A stretch of 40,304 nucleotides of DNA. Origin: CAZWSX01 sp964636985. Its GTDB lineage: Bacteria > Planctomycetota > Planctomycetia > Pirellulales > Pirellulaceae. The stretch spans positions 1 through 40,304 of the forward strand of contig CAZWSX010000045.1 in NCBI GenBank assembly GCA_964636985.1, read 5' to 3'. Position numbers and translations under genes: made by a program. The notes beneath the pieces were generated by a model. That model was not told where the DNA came from. It ran no database searches and saw only the letters and a program-made list of their open reading frames with translations. Position 1 is the first letter of the stretch. Each line of letters starts with the position of its first letter. Of the stretch, positions 1-7,710 are shown in pieces.

Positions 1-1
1 G

Positions 2-967
2 CACCTGACCGACGTCACCAATGCATCGCGGACGATGCTGTACAACATCCACACGGGCCAGTGGGACGACCAGTTGCTCCAACTCTTCGGCATTCCAGCC
101 AGCATGCTCCCCGAAGTCCGATCGTCCAGCGAAGTCTACGGCGAGGTCGGCGGCGGGATGCTTGGTGGTGGTCCGGTCCCCATCGCAGGCATCGCCGGCG
201 ATCAACAGGCGGCGCTGTTCGGACAGCTCTGTTTGCAGCCCGGCCAAACGAAAACGACCTACGGCACGGGTTGCTTCATGCTGCAAAGCACCGGCGAACA
301 AGTCCTGCCATCCCGCAATCGATTGCTCTCGACAGTCGCTTGCCGCCGCAACGAGCGGACCACGTACGCGCTCGAGGGAAGCGTCTTCATCGGCGGCGCG
401 GTCGTGCAATGGCTCCGCGACGGCCTCGAGATCATTCGCAAGAGCAGCGACGTCTCGCAGCTCGCGGCAACAGTGCCCGACAGCGGCGGCGTCTTCCTGG
501 TGCCGGCCTTCGCGGGCTTAGGGGCTCCGCACTGGGATTCCGATGCGCGAGGCCTGATGATCGGCCTGACGCGGGGCACGACCAAGGCCCACATCGCCCG
601 GGCGGCCGTCGAATCGATCGCCTTTCAGGTCGCCGATCTCGTCTCCGCCATGCAGGCCGATTCCGGACTCGCGCTGCCCGAGATGCGGGTCGACGGCGGC
701 GCCTCGAAGGACGATCTCTTGATGCAATTTCAAGCCGATCTGCTCGGCGTACCGCTGGTGCGCCCAGCAGAAACGGAAACCACCGCGCTCGGGGCCGCGT
801 ATCTCGCCGGCCTTGCGGTTGGCCTGTGGGCAGGAACCGACGAGCTGGTCTCCGCTCAAAAAATCGACCGCCGTTACGAACCACGCATGCCGCGCGAACA
901 GGCGGCGGCACTGCGGAAACAGTGGCAACGAGCCGTCGAACGCAGCAAACAATGGCACACGGAATGA
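2..967 (+). CDS. glpK: Glycerol kinase, C-terminal part (5' end outside window)
   Basis: Phosphorylates glycerol to glycerol 3-phosphate with ATP in the cytoplasm, the first step of glycerol use. The reading frame is open from base 2 (HLTDVTNASRTMLYNI), so the gene begins before the window; about 321 residues of a family that is usually near 500 are visible. The visible part carries FGGY-kinase features: the TNASRT segment, the TYGTGCFML segment near base 260, and the VDGGASKDDLLMQFQAD segment near base 690, followed by the TALGAAYLAG helix typical of glycerol kinases. The product of this enzyme is the substrate of the glycerol-3-phosphate dehydrogenase encoded at 9493-11052 on the same strand, so both belong to one pathway although about 8.5 kb of other genes separates them. 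The family assignment is firm; the partial status comes from the window edge, not from damage. Confidence 0.95.
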   Translation, partial: HLTDVTNASRTMLYNIHTGQWDDQLLQLFGIPASMLPEVRSSSEVYGEVGGGMLGGGPVPIAGIAGDQQAALFGQLCLQPGQTKTTYGTGCFMLQSTGEQVLPSRNRLLSTVACRRNERTTYALEGSVFIGGAVVQWLRDGLEIIRKSSDVSQLAATVPDSGGVFLVPAFAGLGAPHWDSDARGLMIGLTRGTTKAHIARAAVESIAFQVADLVSAMQADSGLALPEMRVDGGASKDDLLMQFQADLLGVPLVRPAETETTALGAAYLAGLAVGLWAGTDELVSAQKIDRRYEPRMPREQAAALRKQWQRAVERSKQWHTE

Positions 968-1070
968 ACCGCTTGATCTGCCACCAGTAAGCCCCTTGCC
1001 CCCCGCCGCGGCTCGACGATGATTGAGTCATCTCATCCCAGGCGACTCGGTCCTACTCCGCGAGAAAACC

Positions 1071-2210
1071 ATGAGCACGAAATTCCTCAGCCTCTTCTTT
1101 CTCACCGTCCTTTGTTTCAACACCGCCGCCCACGCGCGCGACAAGTGGACCGCCGAGCAGGCCAACGCCTGGTACGTCAAGCAGCCTTGGCTGGTGGGAG
1201 CCAATTACACGCCCGCCTACGCCATCAATCAGCTCGAAATGTGGCAAGCCGACACCTTCGATCCTGCCGTCATCGACAAGGAACTCGCCTGGGCGAAGTC
1301 GCTCGGCTTCAACTCGATGCGCGTCTTTCTGCACCACCTGCTGTGGGAGCAAGACAAGGAAGGGCTGCTCAAGCGGATGGATCAATTCCTCGCCATCGCC
1401 GATAAGCACGGCATCGGCATCATGTTCGTGCCATTCGACAGCGTCTGGGACCCGAGCCCGAAACTCGGCAAGCAGCGCGAGCCGCAAAAGGGCCTGCACA
1501 ACTCGGGTTGGGTGCAAAGCCCAGGCAAAGCCGATCTGCTCGACAAGTCCCGCCACGCCTTGCTCGAAGCGTACGTCCGCGGCGTCGTGGGCCGTTTCAA
1601 GGACGACCCCCGCGTCCACTGTTGGGACATCTGGAACGAGCCCGACAACATGAACGACAACTCCTACGGCAAGAACCATCTCAAGACCGAGCCCGACGCC
1701 GCCACCAAGCAAGGAGCCACGCTCGAACTCTTAAAGAAAGCCTTCGTGTGGGCTCGCGAAGCCAACCCGACCCAGCCGGTCACCTCCGGCCCATGGCTCG
1801 GCGGCCACAAAGCCGACCCCGCCCGCTTGATCCCGATGGAAAAAGTCCAGCTCGAAGAATCGGACATCATCACCTTCCACACCTACGGCAAGCTCCCCGA
1901 AGCCAAAGAGTGGATCGCCAATCTCCGCAAACACGGGCGGCCGATCCTCTGCACCGAGTACATGGCCCGCCCCGCCGGCAGCACGTTCGACCCACTGCTC
2001 GGCTATTTCAAAGAAGAAAAGATCGGCGGCTACTGCTGGGGCTTCGTCGCCGGCAAAAGCAACACCATCTTCGCCTGGGAAACCTGGCAAAAGCCCGAGC
2101 CGAACCCCGAACCAAAAGTCTGGTTCCACGACATCTTCCGCACCGACGGCACCCCGTTCGATCCCAAAGAAGTCGAGTACATCCAGAAGCTAACAGGCGC
2201 AAAGAAGTAA
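1071..2210 (+). CDS. Secreted GH5-like glycoside hydrolase (cellulase/mannanase-type TIM barrel)
   Basis: Probable secreted beta-glycosidase of 379 residues. The ATG at 1071 is preferred because it begins a clear signal peptide (MSTKFLSLFFLTVLCFNTAAHA); an upstream ATG at 1023 would bury it. The mature protein has the clan GH-A pattern: WDIWNEPDN, with E190 as probable acid/base, and CTEYMAR, with E296 as probable nucleophile, spaced as in family 5 barrels. The segment GFNSMRVFLHH (near base 1310) matches the start of barrel strand 2, where GH5 enzymes often have a conserved Arg. Planctomycete relatives are often labelled cellulase or 1,4-beta-xylanase, but the substrate cannot be read from the sequence. 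It follows glpK by about 100 bases on the same strand. A repeat copy begins right after its stop codon. Confidence 0.8.
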   Translation: MSTKFLSLFFLTVLCFNTAAHARDKWTAEQANAWYVKQPWLVGANYTPAYAINQLEMWQADTFDPAVIDKELAWAKSLGFNSMRVFLHHLLWEQDKEGLLKRMDQFLAIADKHGIGIMFVPFDSVWDPSPKLGKQREPQKGLHNSGWVQSPGKADLLDKSRHALLEAYVRGVVGRFKDDPRVHCWDIWNEPDNMNDNSYGKNHLKTEPDAATKQGATLELLKKAFVWAREANPTQPVTSGPWLGGHKADPARLIPMEKVQLEESDIITFHTYGKLPEAKEWIANLRKHGRPILCTEYMARPAGSTFDPLLGYFKEEKIGGYCWGFVAGKSNTIFAWETWQKPEPNPEPKVWFHDIFRTDGTPFDPKEVEYIQKLTGAKK

Positions 2211-2214
2211 GATT

Positions 2215-2345
2215 CACCACGGAGAAATGTAGCCCGGACATTCCTGTCCGGGCAAAGTGCGGCCACCAACATGATACGCGCTGCTCCCAGAGAGAAGCTA
2301 TTACTTGATTAATAGATGTTGATTTTTAATTCACAAAGTGAAACG
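2215..2345 (-). repeat. Interspersed repeat, copy D (minus orientation)
   Basis: Read on the minus strand, this stretch matches 7711-7885 over most of its length: GTTTCACTT at one end, an AT-rich ATCA/TTAAT segment, the shared block GCAGCGCGTATCATGTTGG, the block CTTTGCCCGGACAGGAATG, then the end ATTCACC beside the glycosidase stop codon. It contains a perfect hairpin at 2232-2253 (nine-base arms, TTCC loop). The following bases to 2534 hold only C+T-rich text with repeated CCCTCCGT words and no gene. Confidence 0.75.
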
Positions 2346-2534
2346 CTCTCGCCCAAAACGCTTGCCCCCTCCTGAAATCTCAGCGAACCATTCACCTTAA
2401 CTTTCATTTCCTCCTCCTCCGTACTACTAACACTGGGTTCTCCGTCCCTCCGTGGTGAAATCCTCCGGTCCCTCCGTTCTCGTTACCCAATCGCACTCCG
2501 CGGTGAATCCTTTCCCTCCTGGGCAATCGCCTTG

Positions 2535-2600
2535 CACTTCGCAAATCAACAATCATCAATCATCAATCGATTAATCAACTCTCTCGGCAACCGCCTGAAT
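2535..2600 (+). repeat. Interspersed repeat, copy C (AATCATC end only)
   Basis: CACTTCGCAAATCA followed by three ATCATCA-type words and a GATTAATCAAC ending, nearly identical to 7473-7518 and 7711-7750 in the same orientation. It stops at the 3' end of the minus-strand gene at 2601, so the hairpin half is absent. Together with copy D it fills the 390-base space between two convergent genes. Confidence 0.7.
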
Positions 2601-3380
2601 TCAACCGCCCGGCGCGATGGTGACGCTCACACTGTCGACTTTGGGCCCATCGATGCCCCCTTCAATTCCGCATTCAACGGCGAGCGCTTTCAGCCGAGCC
2701 AGGTCGGCTTCGGTTGCAACCGTTCCGCTTGCCCAGTGGATATTCTTTGGCGTCAATTCGTGGATGTGAATGAAGCGAAACGCCGGGTCCTGCGAGAATC
2801 GCCTCTCGAAGGTGCTCCAGCGAACATCTTCAGCATGGATGAGATGCGCCCCGTTGGCATAAGCGCCTTGAACGACGAATACCCAAAAGAAGAGTACGCA
2901 GGCAACCAGGATGGCAAGGAAGACATACTCCCGGACACGCACCGCGGGCCCTCTCCCGACCATGCGCCAGACCATGCGAGCGAGCGCGACCACAGGCAGG
3001 GCCAGCATGACAGACAAGGCGATGGCCGGACCCATGCCGAAGGTGCCAGAGACGTAAACGAAGGACGCGATTGGGACAACAAGCCAAACGAAGCCCATCA
3101 CCACCAGGATTCTCGGCCCTAGCGCGGCCCGCGCGTTGGGGGTGGCGGTGCCGGTGGAGGTGGCAGTGGCGTGCGGCGAGGGCATGGCCACCTTCGTTGC
3201 TCGCGTTTGCGTTACTTCGTTGACCATGTCGATTGGGCTCAGTGGCGACACGGGCGGCTCCTCATCCAGCGGCCACACGTCCAGGCCTGCGCGCAGCGCT
3301 TCGTCCAGCCCAGCGTCCACCTGCAGCGAAAGAAATTTCGAATCCCCGCCAGGCGGAAGTCGGTCCGGATCGTTGAGCAT
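2601..3380 (-). CDS. Membrane protein of unknown function
   Basis: I do not recognise this 259-residue protein. The ATG at 3380 is chosen because AAGGGG lies about ten bases upstream; a longer frame to 3524 has no such support. Residues 1-88 are hydrophilic, acidic near 35-50 and rich in Thr, Ala and Pro near 55-85. Three hydrophobic segments follow (about 91-111, 116-136 and 152-171). The last 85 residues form a soluble domain (RWSTFERRFSQDPAFRFIH, then a helix with LARLKALAVECGIEGG) that ends in a beta-like segment (VDSVSVTI). An N-terminal cytoplasmic tail with a folded C-terminal extracytoplasmic domain is plausible. It converges with the glycosidase gene and is read away from the DUF262 operon. 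High GC and its usual composition suggest it is resident rather than part of the neighbouring low-GC operon. Confidence 0.6.
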   Translation of the reverse strand: MLNDPDRLPPGGDSKFLSLQVDAGLDEALRAGLDVWPLDEEPPVSPLSPIDMVNEVTQTRATKVAMPSPHATATSTGTATPNARAALGPRILVVMGFVWLVVPIASFVYVSGTFGMGPAIALSVMLALPVVALARMVWRMVGRGPAVRVREYVFLAILVACVLFFWVFVVQGAYANGAHLIHAEDVRWSTFERRFSQDPAFRFIHIHELTPKNIHWASGTVATEADLARLKALAVECGIEGGIDGPKVDSVSVTIAPGG

Positions 3381-3966
3381 CGGTAAAACGCCCCTTGCGA
3401 CATTCCTGAATGCGTTGCGACGCCGCGTTCCCTCTGCTCTTATGATACTACCCCGACCGGGTTTCATCACGTTAGCCGGGGAGCGCTGCGCGACCACCCG
3501 GCGCCAGCAATGTAACCGGAGCACCTCCCAGTTTCGACGTCGTGAGAGCGAGGAAAGGAAGTCATTTTGCGGTTGGTCTTAAACGCGGCACTGCTTCCGT
3601 TCATTTGATCCCCAAACTTGACGCCGTTCTTCGATGGCGCAATTTCGCGAACCCCGCCCTATCCCCTGGGTCAAACGGGCGGCCACCCGTGTCGGTCCCT
3701 TCTTCTCCGTTTCGCTCCGTTCGACGAAATCGGGGAGTGAGCTGCCAGACGGCGACAAAGCACTGCGATTAAACACGCAATGACAATAGCTGTGCCAACG
3801 AACGGGACTCTCAGAAGAGCACTATGGCATTGGCTTCACATGGATGCAACAATTAGCACGTCACTTGCCGCGGTGGCTTGAATTTGGCTCACGAGGCAAA
3901 CCTCGTTCCATCTAGCACTCACAATACTCCCTTCTGTGCCAACCTAGCATTCTTTAGGCTCATGTC
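3381..3966. other. Intergenic region between divergent genes, 586 bases
   Basis: No convincing gene was seen. It separates the divergent membrane-protein gene and DUF262 gene, so promoters for both should lie here. GC falls visibly from about 3780 onward, which marks the left compositional edge of the DUF262-kinase operon. A short hairpin (ACGAGG, CAAA loop, CCTCGT) lies at 3891-3906, about 60 bases before the DUF262 start. I could not assign -35/-10 boxes with confidence. Confidence 0.4.
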
Positions 3967-5658
3967 ATGACTTCGCAATTGGACGCAAACACTTACGGCG
4001 TAGGACAGCTGATAACGCAACGAAAGCTTTTTGTGGTCCCCGAGCACCAACGTCACTTTGCTTGGACGATTGAAGAAATCGAGCTGTACTTATCAGATAT
4101 CGCTAACGCGGCGACACGCGATGCACCAGACTATTTCATCGGACTTATAGTACTTCAAGGGCCTGTTGACACTGCATGGCAGATTCTCGACGGCCAACAA
4201 CGGTTAGTAACGACGACAATGATCTACTCGGCGATTCGTGAATGGCTAGCTTCGCACAGCCTCGCAAGCGACGCCCAACAAATCGACAACGAATTCATTG
4301 GGGTTCGCCATCTTGGGGGCAAACAGAGCCCCCGGCTTAGGCTCAACTCGGCGAATCGAGACGTCTTTGATTCCTACATCGTAAACTCGCAAGAGTTAAC
4401 TGCTTTGCGACATGAGATTCAGCAACTGCCGAAACGTTCATCGAATCGTCGGTTACTTGAGGGATCGCTGTACTGTCGTGAGTGGATCGCCGAATATGCC
4501 TCCTCGCACGGACACTCTCAAGCGTTATTTTCTCTTTCATCGTTCCTAGAGAACAAGGTGAAGGTTGTGTGCGTTGACGTCTCCTCTCAGACTGACGCCT
4601 ACATCTTGTTCGAATCTCTGAATGACCGGGGAGCCGACTTATCCGCGCTAGACCTTGTTAAGAACTACATCTTTAGCCAGCTACCATCTTCATCACTCAA
4701 TATGTTGAAAGAAAAGTGGGCTGAGATGATGGATAACCTCGAAGACAAAGACGCTGACGATTTCCTCAAAGTGTTCTGGACTTCTCAGTTTGGTGTCGTT
4801 CACAAACTGGATCTCTTTAATAGACTTCGTGAGGTTTATCCGGAAGCCGCCGGAGCGGAGCAACTTATAAATAACCTTCTGACCGCTTCGGACCAGTTCG
4901 AAGCACTGGATGACCCAGAGCATGGACTATGGACCGAATCTGGTCTGATAGCTCGACAACTCATTGGAGATCTGAGGACCCTAGGCAATCGACAGTCTCG
5001 GCCACTCATTATGAGCGCCCTAAATGCATTTCCAGCGCATCAGATCGAAGACTTCCTGTGGCTGCTAATCGTAGTTGTGGTTCGCTACCAAATCGTCGCC
5101 AAGGGTCGAACCGGTTTCATGGAAAAACAGTTTGCGTCGCTTGCGAAAGCCATTCATTCAGGCGAGGTGAAAGATGTGCAGCAAGCAAGTGATCACCTCA
5201 AACCGCTAATTCCCGAAAATGACGCGTTCTTCAGAGACTTTTGTGTTCACTCCGAAGCCAAGAACGCACGAGTGCACTATCTGCTTCTCGAGCTCGAATC
5301 AACTGCCCGGACTATCAAGCAGGGTCTTACCCGTGAAGGCTATCAGCAGCTTCGTTCTCAGGCCTTGTTCGCCTCGCCGCAGTTTCTTGTCTCAAAGGCA
5401 CTTGGTGCGGGGCTACTATCACCTCAAGACGTGACGCTTCTTGGAAACCGAATTCTTCTTGAGGACGCTTTTAAGGGGCTTCCGATAGAGCTCTTTGGAG
5501 GGCAGCTTCCATCGACACTCAAGGAATCCTCGTTCTTTTTGACGAAGTCAACAGCAGAGTTCGTGGCAGATAGCAACTATGTCTATCAACGCGGAACCGA
5601 GCTCGCAGACTTGGCTGTAAACACCTGGTGTTTCCCACGCAAGTTATTTGGCAGTTAA
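3967..5658 (+). CDS. DUF262 (GmrSD-like) protein with degenerate DUF1524-type C-terminus
   Basis: 563 residues. The N-terminal DUF262 domain (ParB/sulfiredoxin-like fold, NTP-binding in GmrSD-type modification-dependent restriction enzymes) is well kept: PEHQRHFAW at 25-33, YFIGLIVL at 56-63, ILDGQQRL at 73-80 with the D-G-Q-Q-R signature, and FESLNDRGADLSALD at 215-229. The C-terminal quarter aligns by eye to the end of DUF1524: LLGNRILL, then LKESSFFLT, then RGTELADLAVNTW. However, the preceding stretch where DUF1524 nucleases carry the E-H-I-x-P histidine motif reads REGYQQLRSQALF with no His, and the later Asn is also missing. The HNH-like nuclease is therefore probably inactive or remodelled. 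GC is about 48% in a hand count (29 of 60 at 4021-4080), below the neighbours. The kinase gene starts 13 bases after its stop. A role in phage or plasmid defence is inferred from the family only. Confidence 0.85.
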   Translation: MTSQLDANTYGVGQLITQRKLFVVPEHQRHFAWTIEEIELYLSDIANAATRDAPDYFIGLIVLQGPVDTAWQILDGQQRLVTTTMIYSAIREWLASHSLASDAQQIDNEFIGVRHLGGKQSPRLRLNSANRDVFDSYIVNSQELTALRHEIQQLPKRSSNRRLLEGSLYCREWIAEYASSHGHSQALFSLSSFLENKVKVVCVDVSSQTDAYILFESLNDRGADLSALDLVKNYIFSQLPSSSLNMLKEKWAEMMDNLEDKDADDFLKVFWTSQFGVVHKLDLFNRLREVYPEAAGAEQLINNLLTASDQFEALDDPEHGLWTESGLIARQLIGDLRTLGNRQSRPLIMSALNAFPAHQIEDFLWLLIVVVVRYQIVAKGRTGFMEKQFASLAKAIHSGEVKDVQQASDHLKPLIPENDAFFRDFCVHSEAKNARVHYLLLELESTARTIKQGLTREGYQQLRSQALFASPQFLVSKALGAGLLSPQDVTLLGNRILLEDAFKGLPIELFGGQLPSTLKESSFFLTKSTAEFVADSNYVYQRGTELADLAVNTWCFPRKLFGS

Positions 5659-5671
5659 CTGGAGCAACGGG

Positions 5672-6607
5672 ATGACACAAGCGCCATTGCTTGAGCTTAA
5701 CCAACGTATTAGTTCCAATTCAGAGAATTACTATCGCGTAATTCAAAGCCTCGGCCAAGGTGGAAACTCTCATGTTTATCTCGTCAAGGCGATGTCAGGC
5801 GAGCTTCGTGGTCTACTGTTTGCACTAAAGCTCTTCACCAGAGTCAAAGACTCAACTCGATTGGGCAGGTTCAAGCGAGAAGTGACTTTTCTAAAAGAAT
5901 GCTCGCATCCCGCGATCATGAGGGTTTACGATGACGGACAAATTGTCGTGTCAGCGCAATCACAGACGATATTCCCTTTTGTGATCGCGGATTTCTTACC
6001 GCGCACACTCTTCGACGCGATGCGAGGCGGTTTGAGTATGGTTGAGAAACTTAGTTTCTCGCTGCAATTGCTTTCTGCGCTCGCGTACCTCTCCAATCGC
6101 AGTCACGCCATCGTTCATCGAGACATCAAGCCAGAAAACATCTTTGTTCGAGGCAAAGCGTGCCTCCTTGGCGATTTCGGCTTGATGAAAGTACTCGACG
6201 AAAGTCCCACTGCTGATTCCCTTGCCGACGACAAACAGTTCATGATTGAAAGCACCGGGCCACGCCTGCCACGTTTCTATCGAAGTCCTGACCTGGTGGA
6301 ATATTGCCGCGGAAACGGAGAAGTCACTACTAAGTCAGATGTATTCCAGCTTGGACTTGTCTTGTCAGAAATGTTCACGGGCGAGAACCCCTTGAAGCCG
6401 TGCAGGAACATTCTCGATCCAGTTGAATTGCAAGAGCTACGAACGGTGTCTGGATCTCAATCCCAGGCCATTAGGGCGCACTTATCGACAATGCTTGGTT
6501 TTGATGCGGCCAATCGCCCGCTCGCAGAGGGCCTTTTCGATCCATGGGAAGGGATCTTCAAAGAAGTGGCGACAATTTCACACTCGTTGGAGGGGCGCCT
6601 GTTTTAA
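5672..6607 (+). CDS. Minimal Hanks-type Ser/Thr protein kinase
   Basis: 311-residue soluble protein kinase without a membrane segment or added sensor domain. All catalytic landmarks are present: Gly-rich loop GQGGNS at 28-33, FALKLF with K53, helix-C E70, catalytic loop HRDIKPEN at 149-156 with D151, metal-binding DFG at 168-170, an activation-segment end YRSPDL in place of APE, and SDVFQLG in helix F. The ATG at 5672 is chosen over a TTG at 5648 because GGAG at 5661-5664 lies seven bases upstream and because TTG would overlap the previous gene. The 13-base gap to the DUF262 gene implies one operon and a joint function. The insert PTADSLADDKQFMIESTGPRL in the activation segment contains Ser/Thr that could be autophosphorylated (inference). 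Composition matches the DUF262 gene (30 G+C of 60 at 6121-6180). The kinase may control, or be controlled by, the DUF262 partner; its substrate is unknown. Confidence 0.9.
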   Translation: MTQAPLLELNQRISSNSENYYRVIQSLGQGGNSHVYLVKAMSGELRGLLFALKLFTRVKDSTRLGRFKREVTFLKECSHPAIMRVYDDGQIVVSAQSQTIFPFVIADFLPRTLFDAMRGGLSMVEKLSFSLQLLSALAYLSNRSHAIVHRDIKPENIFVRGKACLLGDFGLMKVLDESPTADSLADDKQFMIESTGPRLPRFYRSPDLVEYCRGNGEVTTKSDVFQLGLVLSEMFTGENPLKPCRNILDPVELQELRTVSGSQSQAIRAHLSTMLGFDAANRPLAEGLFDPWEGIFKEVATISHSLEGRLF

Positions 6608-6695
6608 CCAACGCGGGCACCAAACGAACGCTTGCCCCAGCACGGGTCGTCGTGAACTTTCCGCCATCCCCTTTTGAGCATCAACTTGGTCACCT

Positions 6696-6715
6696 TTCGA
6701 GGCTCTAGCCTCGAA
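6696..6715. other. Hairpin after the kinase gene
   Basis: Perfect inverted repeat TTCGAGGCT / AGCCTCGAA around a two-base loop, 88 bases after the kinase stop. No T-run follows on either strand, so it is not a standard intrinsic terminator. It marks the space where GC rises again between the kinase operon and the terminase-type genes. Confidence 0.4.
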
Positions 6716-6830
6716 CCGCTTTCCAGCGGATGCTCTCTCCATTGCCGGTTTCTTCCTGGCCTGGGACACGTCCACGCCCAACCACCAGCCGATTTCGGGC
6801 GATCCCCATATTTAAAAAAAAAGGGTCCGT

Positions 6831-7400
6831 ATGACCATTTCCCCCGCCCGCAAACTCGCCATCGCCCAGCGTCGCCTGCAGGTCGCTCGGCTCTATTTGC
6901 AGGGGCAGGGGCAGACCGAGATCGCCCTCAAACTGGAGATGGGCCAGTCCACCGTCAGCAAAGACTTACACCACATCCACACCGCCTGGCGGGAATCGGC
7001 GATCCGCGACTTCGACGCCCTCCGCGACCTCGAAATCGCCCGCCTCAACACAATCGAGCGCGAAGCCTGGGCCGCCTGGGAACGCTCGCAACAACCCGCC
7101 GTGACCACCATCACCAGCGGCCGGGCACCCGCCAAACGAATTACGCGGCATCAGTTTGGCAATCCGCGGTTCTTGGAACTGGCCCTCCGCGCGAGCGAAG
7201 AGCGCCGCAAGCTGCTCGGCCTCGACGCGCCCCTCAAGATCGCACCCGTCACGCCCGACGGCCGGCCCCTCACCATCGAGCAGCGGCGGACCCACATCAT
7301 CGCCATCCTGCGCGAACAGTTCGCGAGTCAGGAAGGAATTCACCGCGCGTCTTTTTTAGGACACGACCCGGAGGAACCGGAGAGGAAACGGGAGAATTGA
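6831..7400 (+). CDS. Phage terminase small-subunit-like HTH protein
   Basis: 189-residue protein with an N-terminal helix-turn-helix (about residues 28-50: QTEIALKLEMGQSTVSKDL), followed by a long charged helical region (ESAIRDFDALRDLEIARLN) and a block LELALRASEERRKLLGLDAP. That HTH plus RKLLGLDAP pattern is typical of DNA-recognising terminase small subunits and their relatives. AAGGG ends five bases before the ATG. A terminase large-subunit gene follows on the same strand after a 506-base gap filled with repeats, which supports the assignment. The last 20 or so residues (after about residue 169) are encoded by one copy of the interspersed repeat, so the native C-terminus was probably replaced. 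A transcriptional regulator is the alternative. Confidence 0.65.
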   Translation: MTISPARKLAIAQRRLQVARLYLQGQGQTEIALKLEMGQSTVSKDLHHIHTAWRESAIRDFDALRDLEIARLNTIEREAWAAWERSQQPAVTTITSGRAPAKRITRHQFGNPRFLELALRASEERRKLLGLDAPLKIAPVTPDGRPLTIEQRRTHIIAILREQFASQEGIHRASFLGHDPEEPERKREN

Positions 7401-7427
7401 AAGTGGCACAGACAATCCTGTCTGTGC
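7338..7427 (-). repeat. Interspersed repeat, copy E, overlapping the end of the preceding gene
   Basis: Aligns to the reverse complement of 7798-7885: TTCACCGCGCGTCTTTT is shared exactly, followed by AGGACACG, CCCGGAG, ACCGGAGA and a hairpin at 7406-7427 (GCACAGACA, ATCC loop, TGTCTGTGC). It begins inside the coding sequence ending at 7400 and supplies its last codons and stop. Copies E and B face each other across the gap between the two terminase-type genes. Confidence 0.75.
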
Positions 7428-7472
7428 GCAGTGCGACACGCAAAACAAGAAAGGTTAGGACGCGAGAAGTCT

Positions 7473-7620
7473 GCACTTCGTAAATCACAAATCATCAATC
7501 ATCAATCAATTAATCAACCTATCCTAAACGTCCACCGCCATAACGGACTCCACCGCGCACAGACAAGATTGTCTGTGCCACTTTTTTTGTCTTCTCCCTT
7601 TTCTTCCCTCCGTGATCTCC
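7473..7620 (+). repeat. Interspersed repeat, copy A
   Basis: Begins with CACTTCGTAAATCA and the AATCATC words, ends its AT-rich part with AATTAATCAAC, then carries a hairpin at 7557-7578 (GCACAGACA, AGAT loop, TGTCTGTGC) followed by CACTTTTTTTGTCTTCTCC, which corresponds to CTTTTCTTGTCTTCTCC after the hairpin in copy B. Order and orientation match copy B; the middle 40 bases have diverged. The T-run after the hairpin could end transcription on the plus strand. Confidence 0.7.
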
Positions 7621-7623
7621 GTG

Positions 7624-7663
7624 CCTCTGTGTTTCAAACGAATCAGGAAATTAAAACACAGAG
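7624..7663. repeat. Short inverted repeat of CTCTGTGTTT type
   Basis: CTCTGTGTTT near 7625-7634 is mirrored by AAACACAGAG at 7654-7663, with ACACAGAGG extending the second arm. It lies between repeat copies A and B. Similar CTCTGTG and CCCTCCGTG words occur at 7600-7625 and 2440-2520, so this is probably part of the same low-complexity repeat background. No gene is present between 7401 and 7906. Confidence 0.5.
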
Positions 7664-7710
7664 ACACAGAGGACATGGAGGGTGAGACAAACGTTTGGGC
7701 AAGCTTGTTT

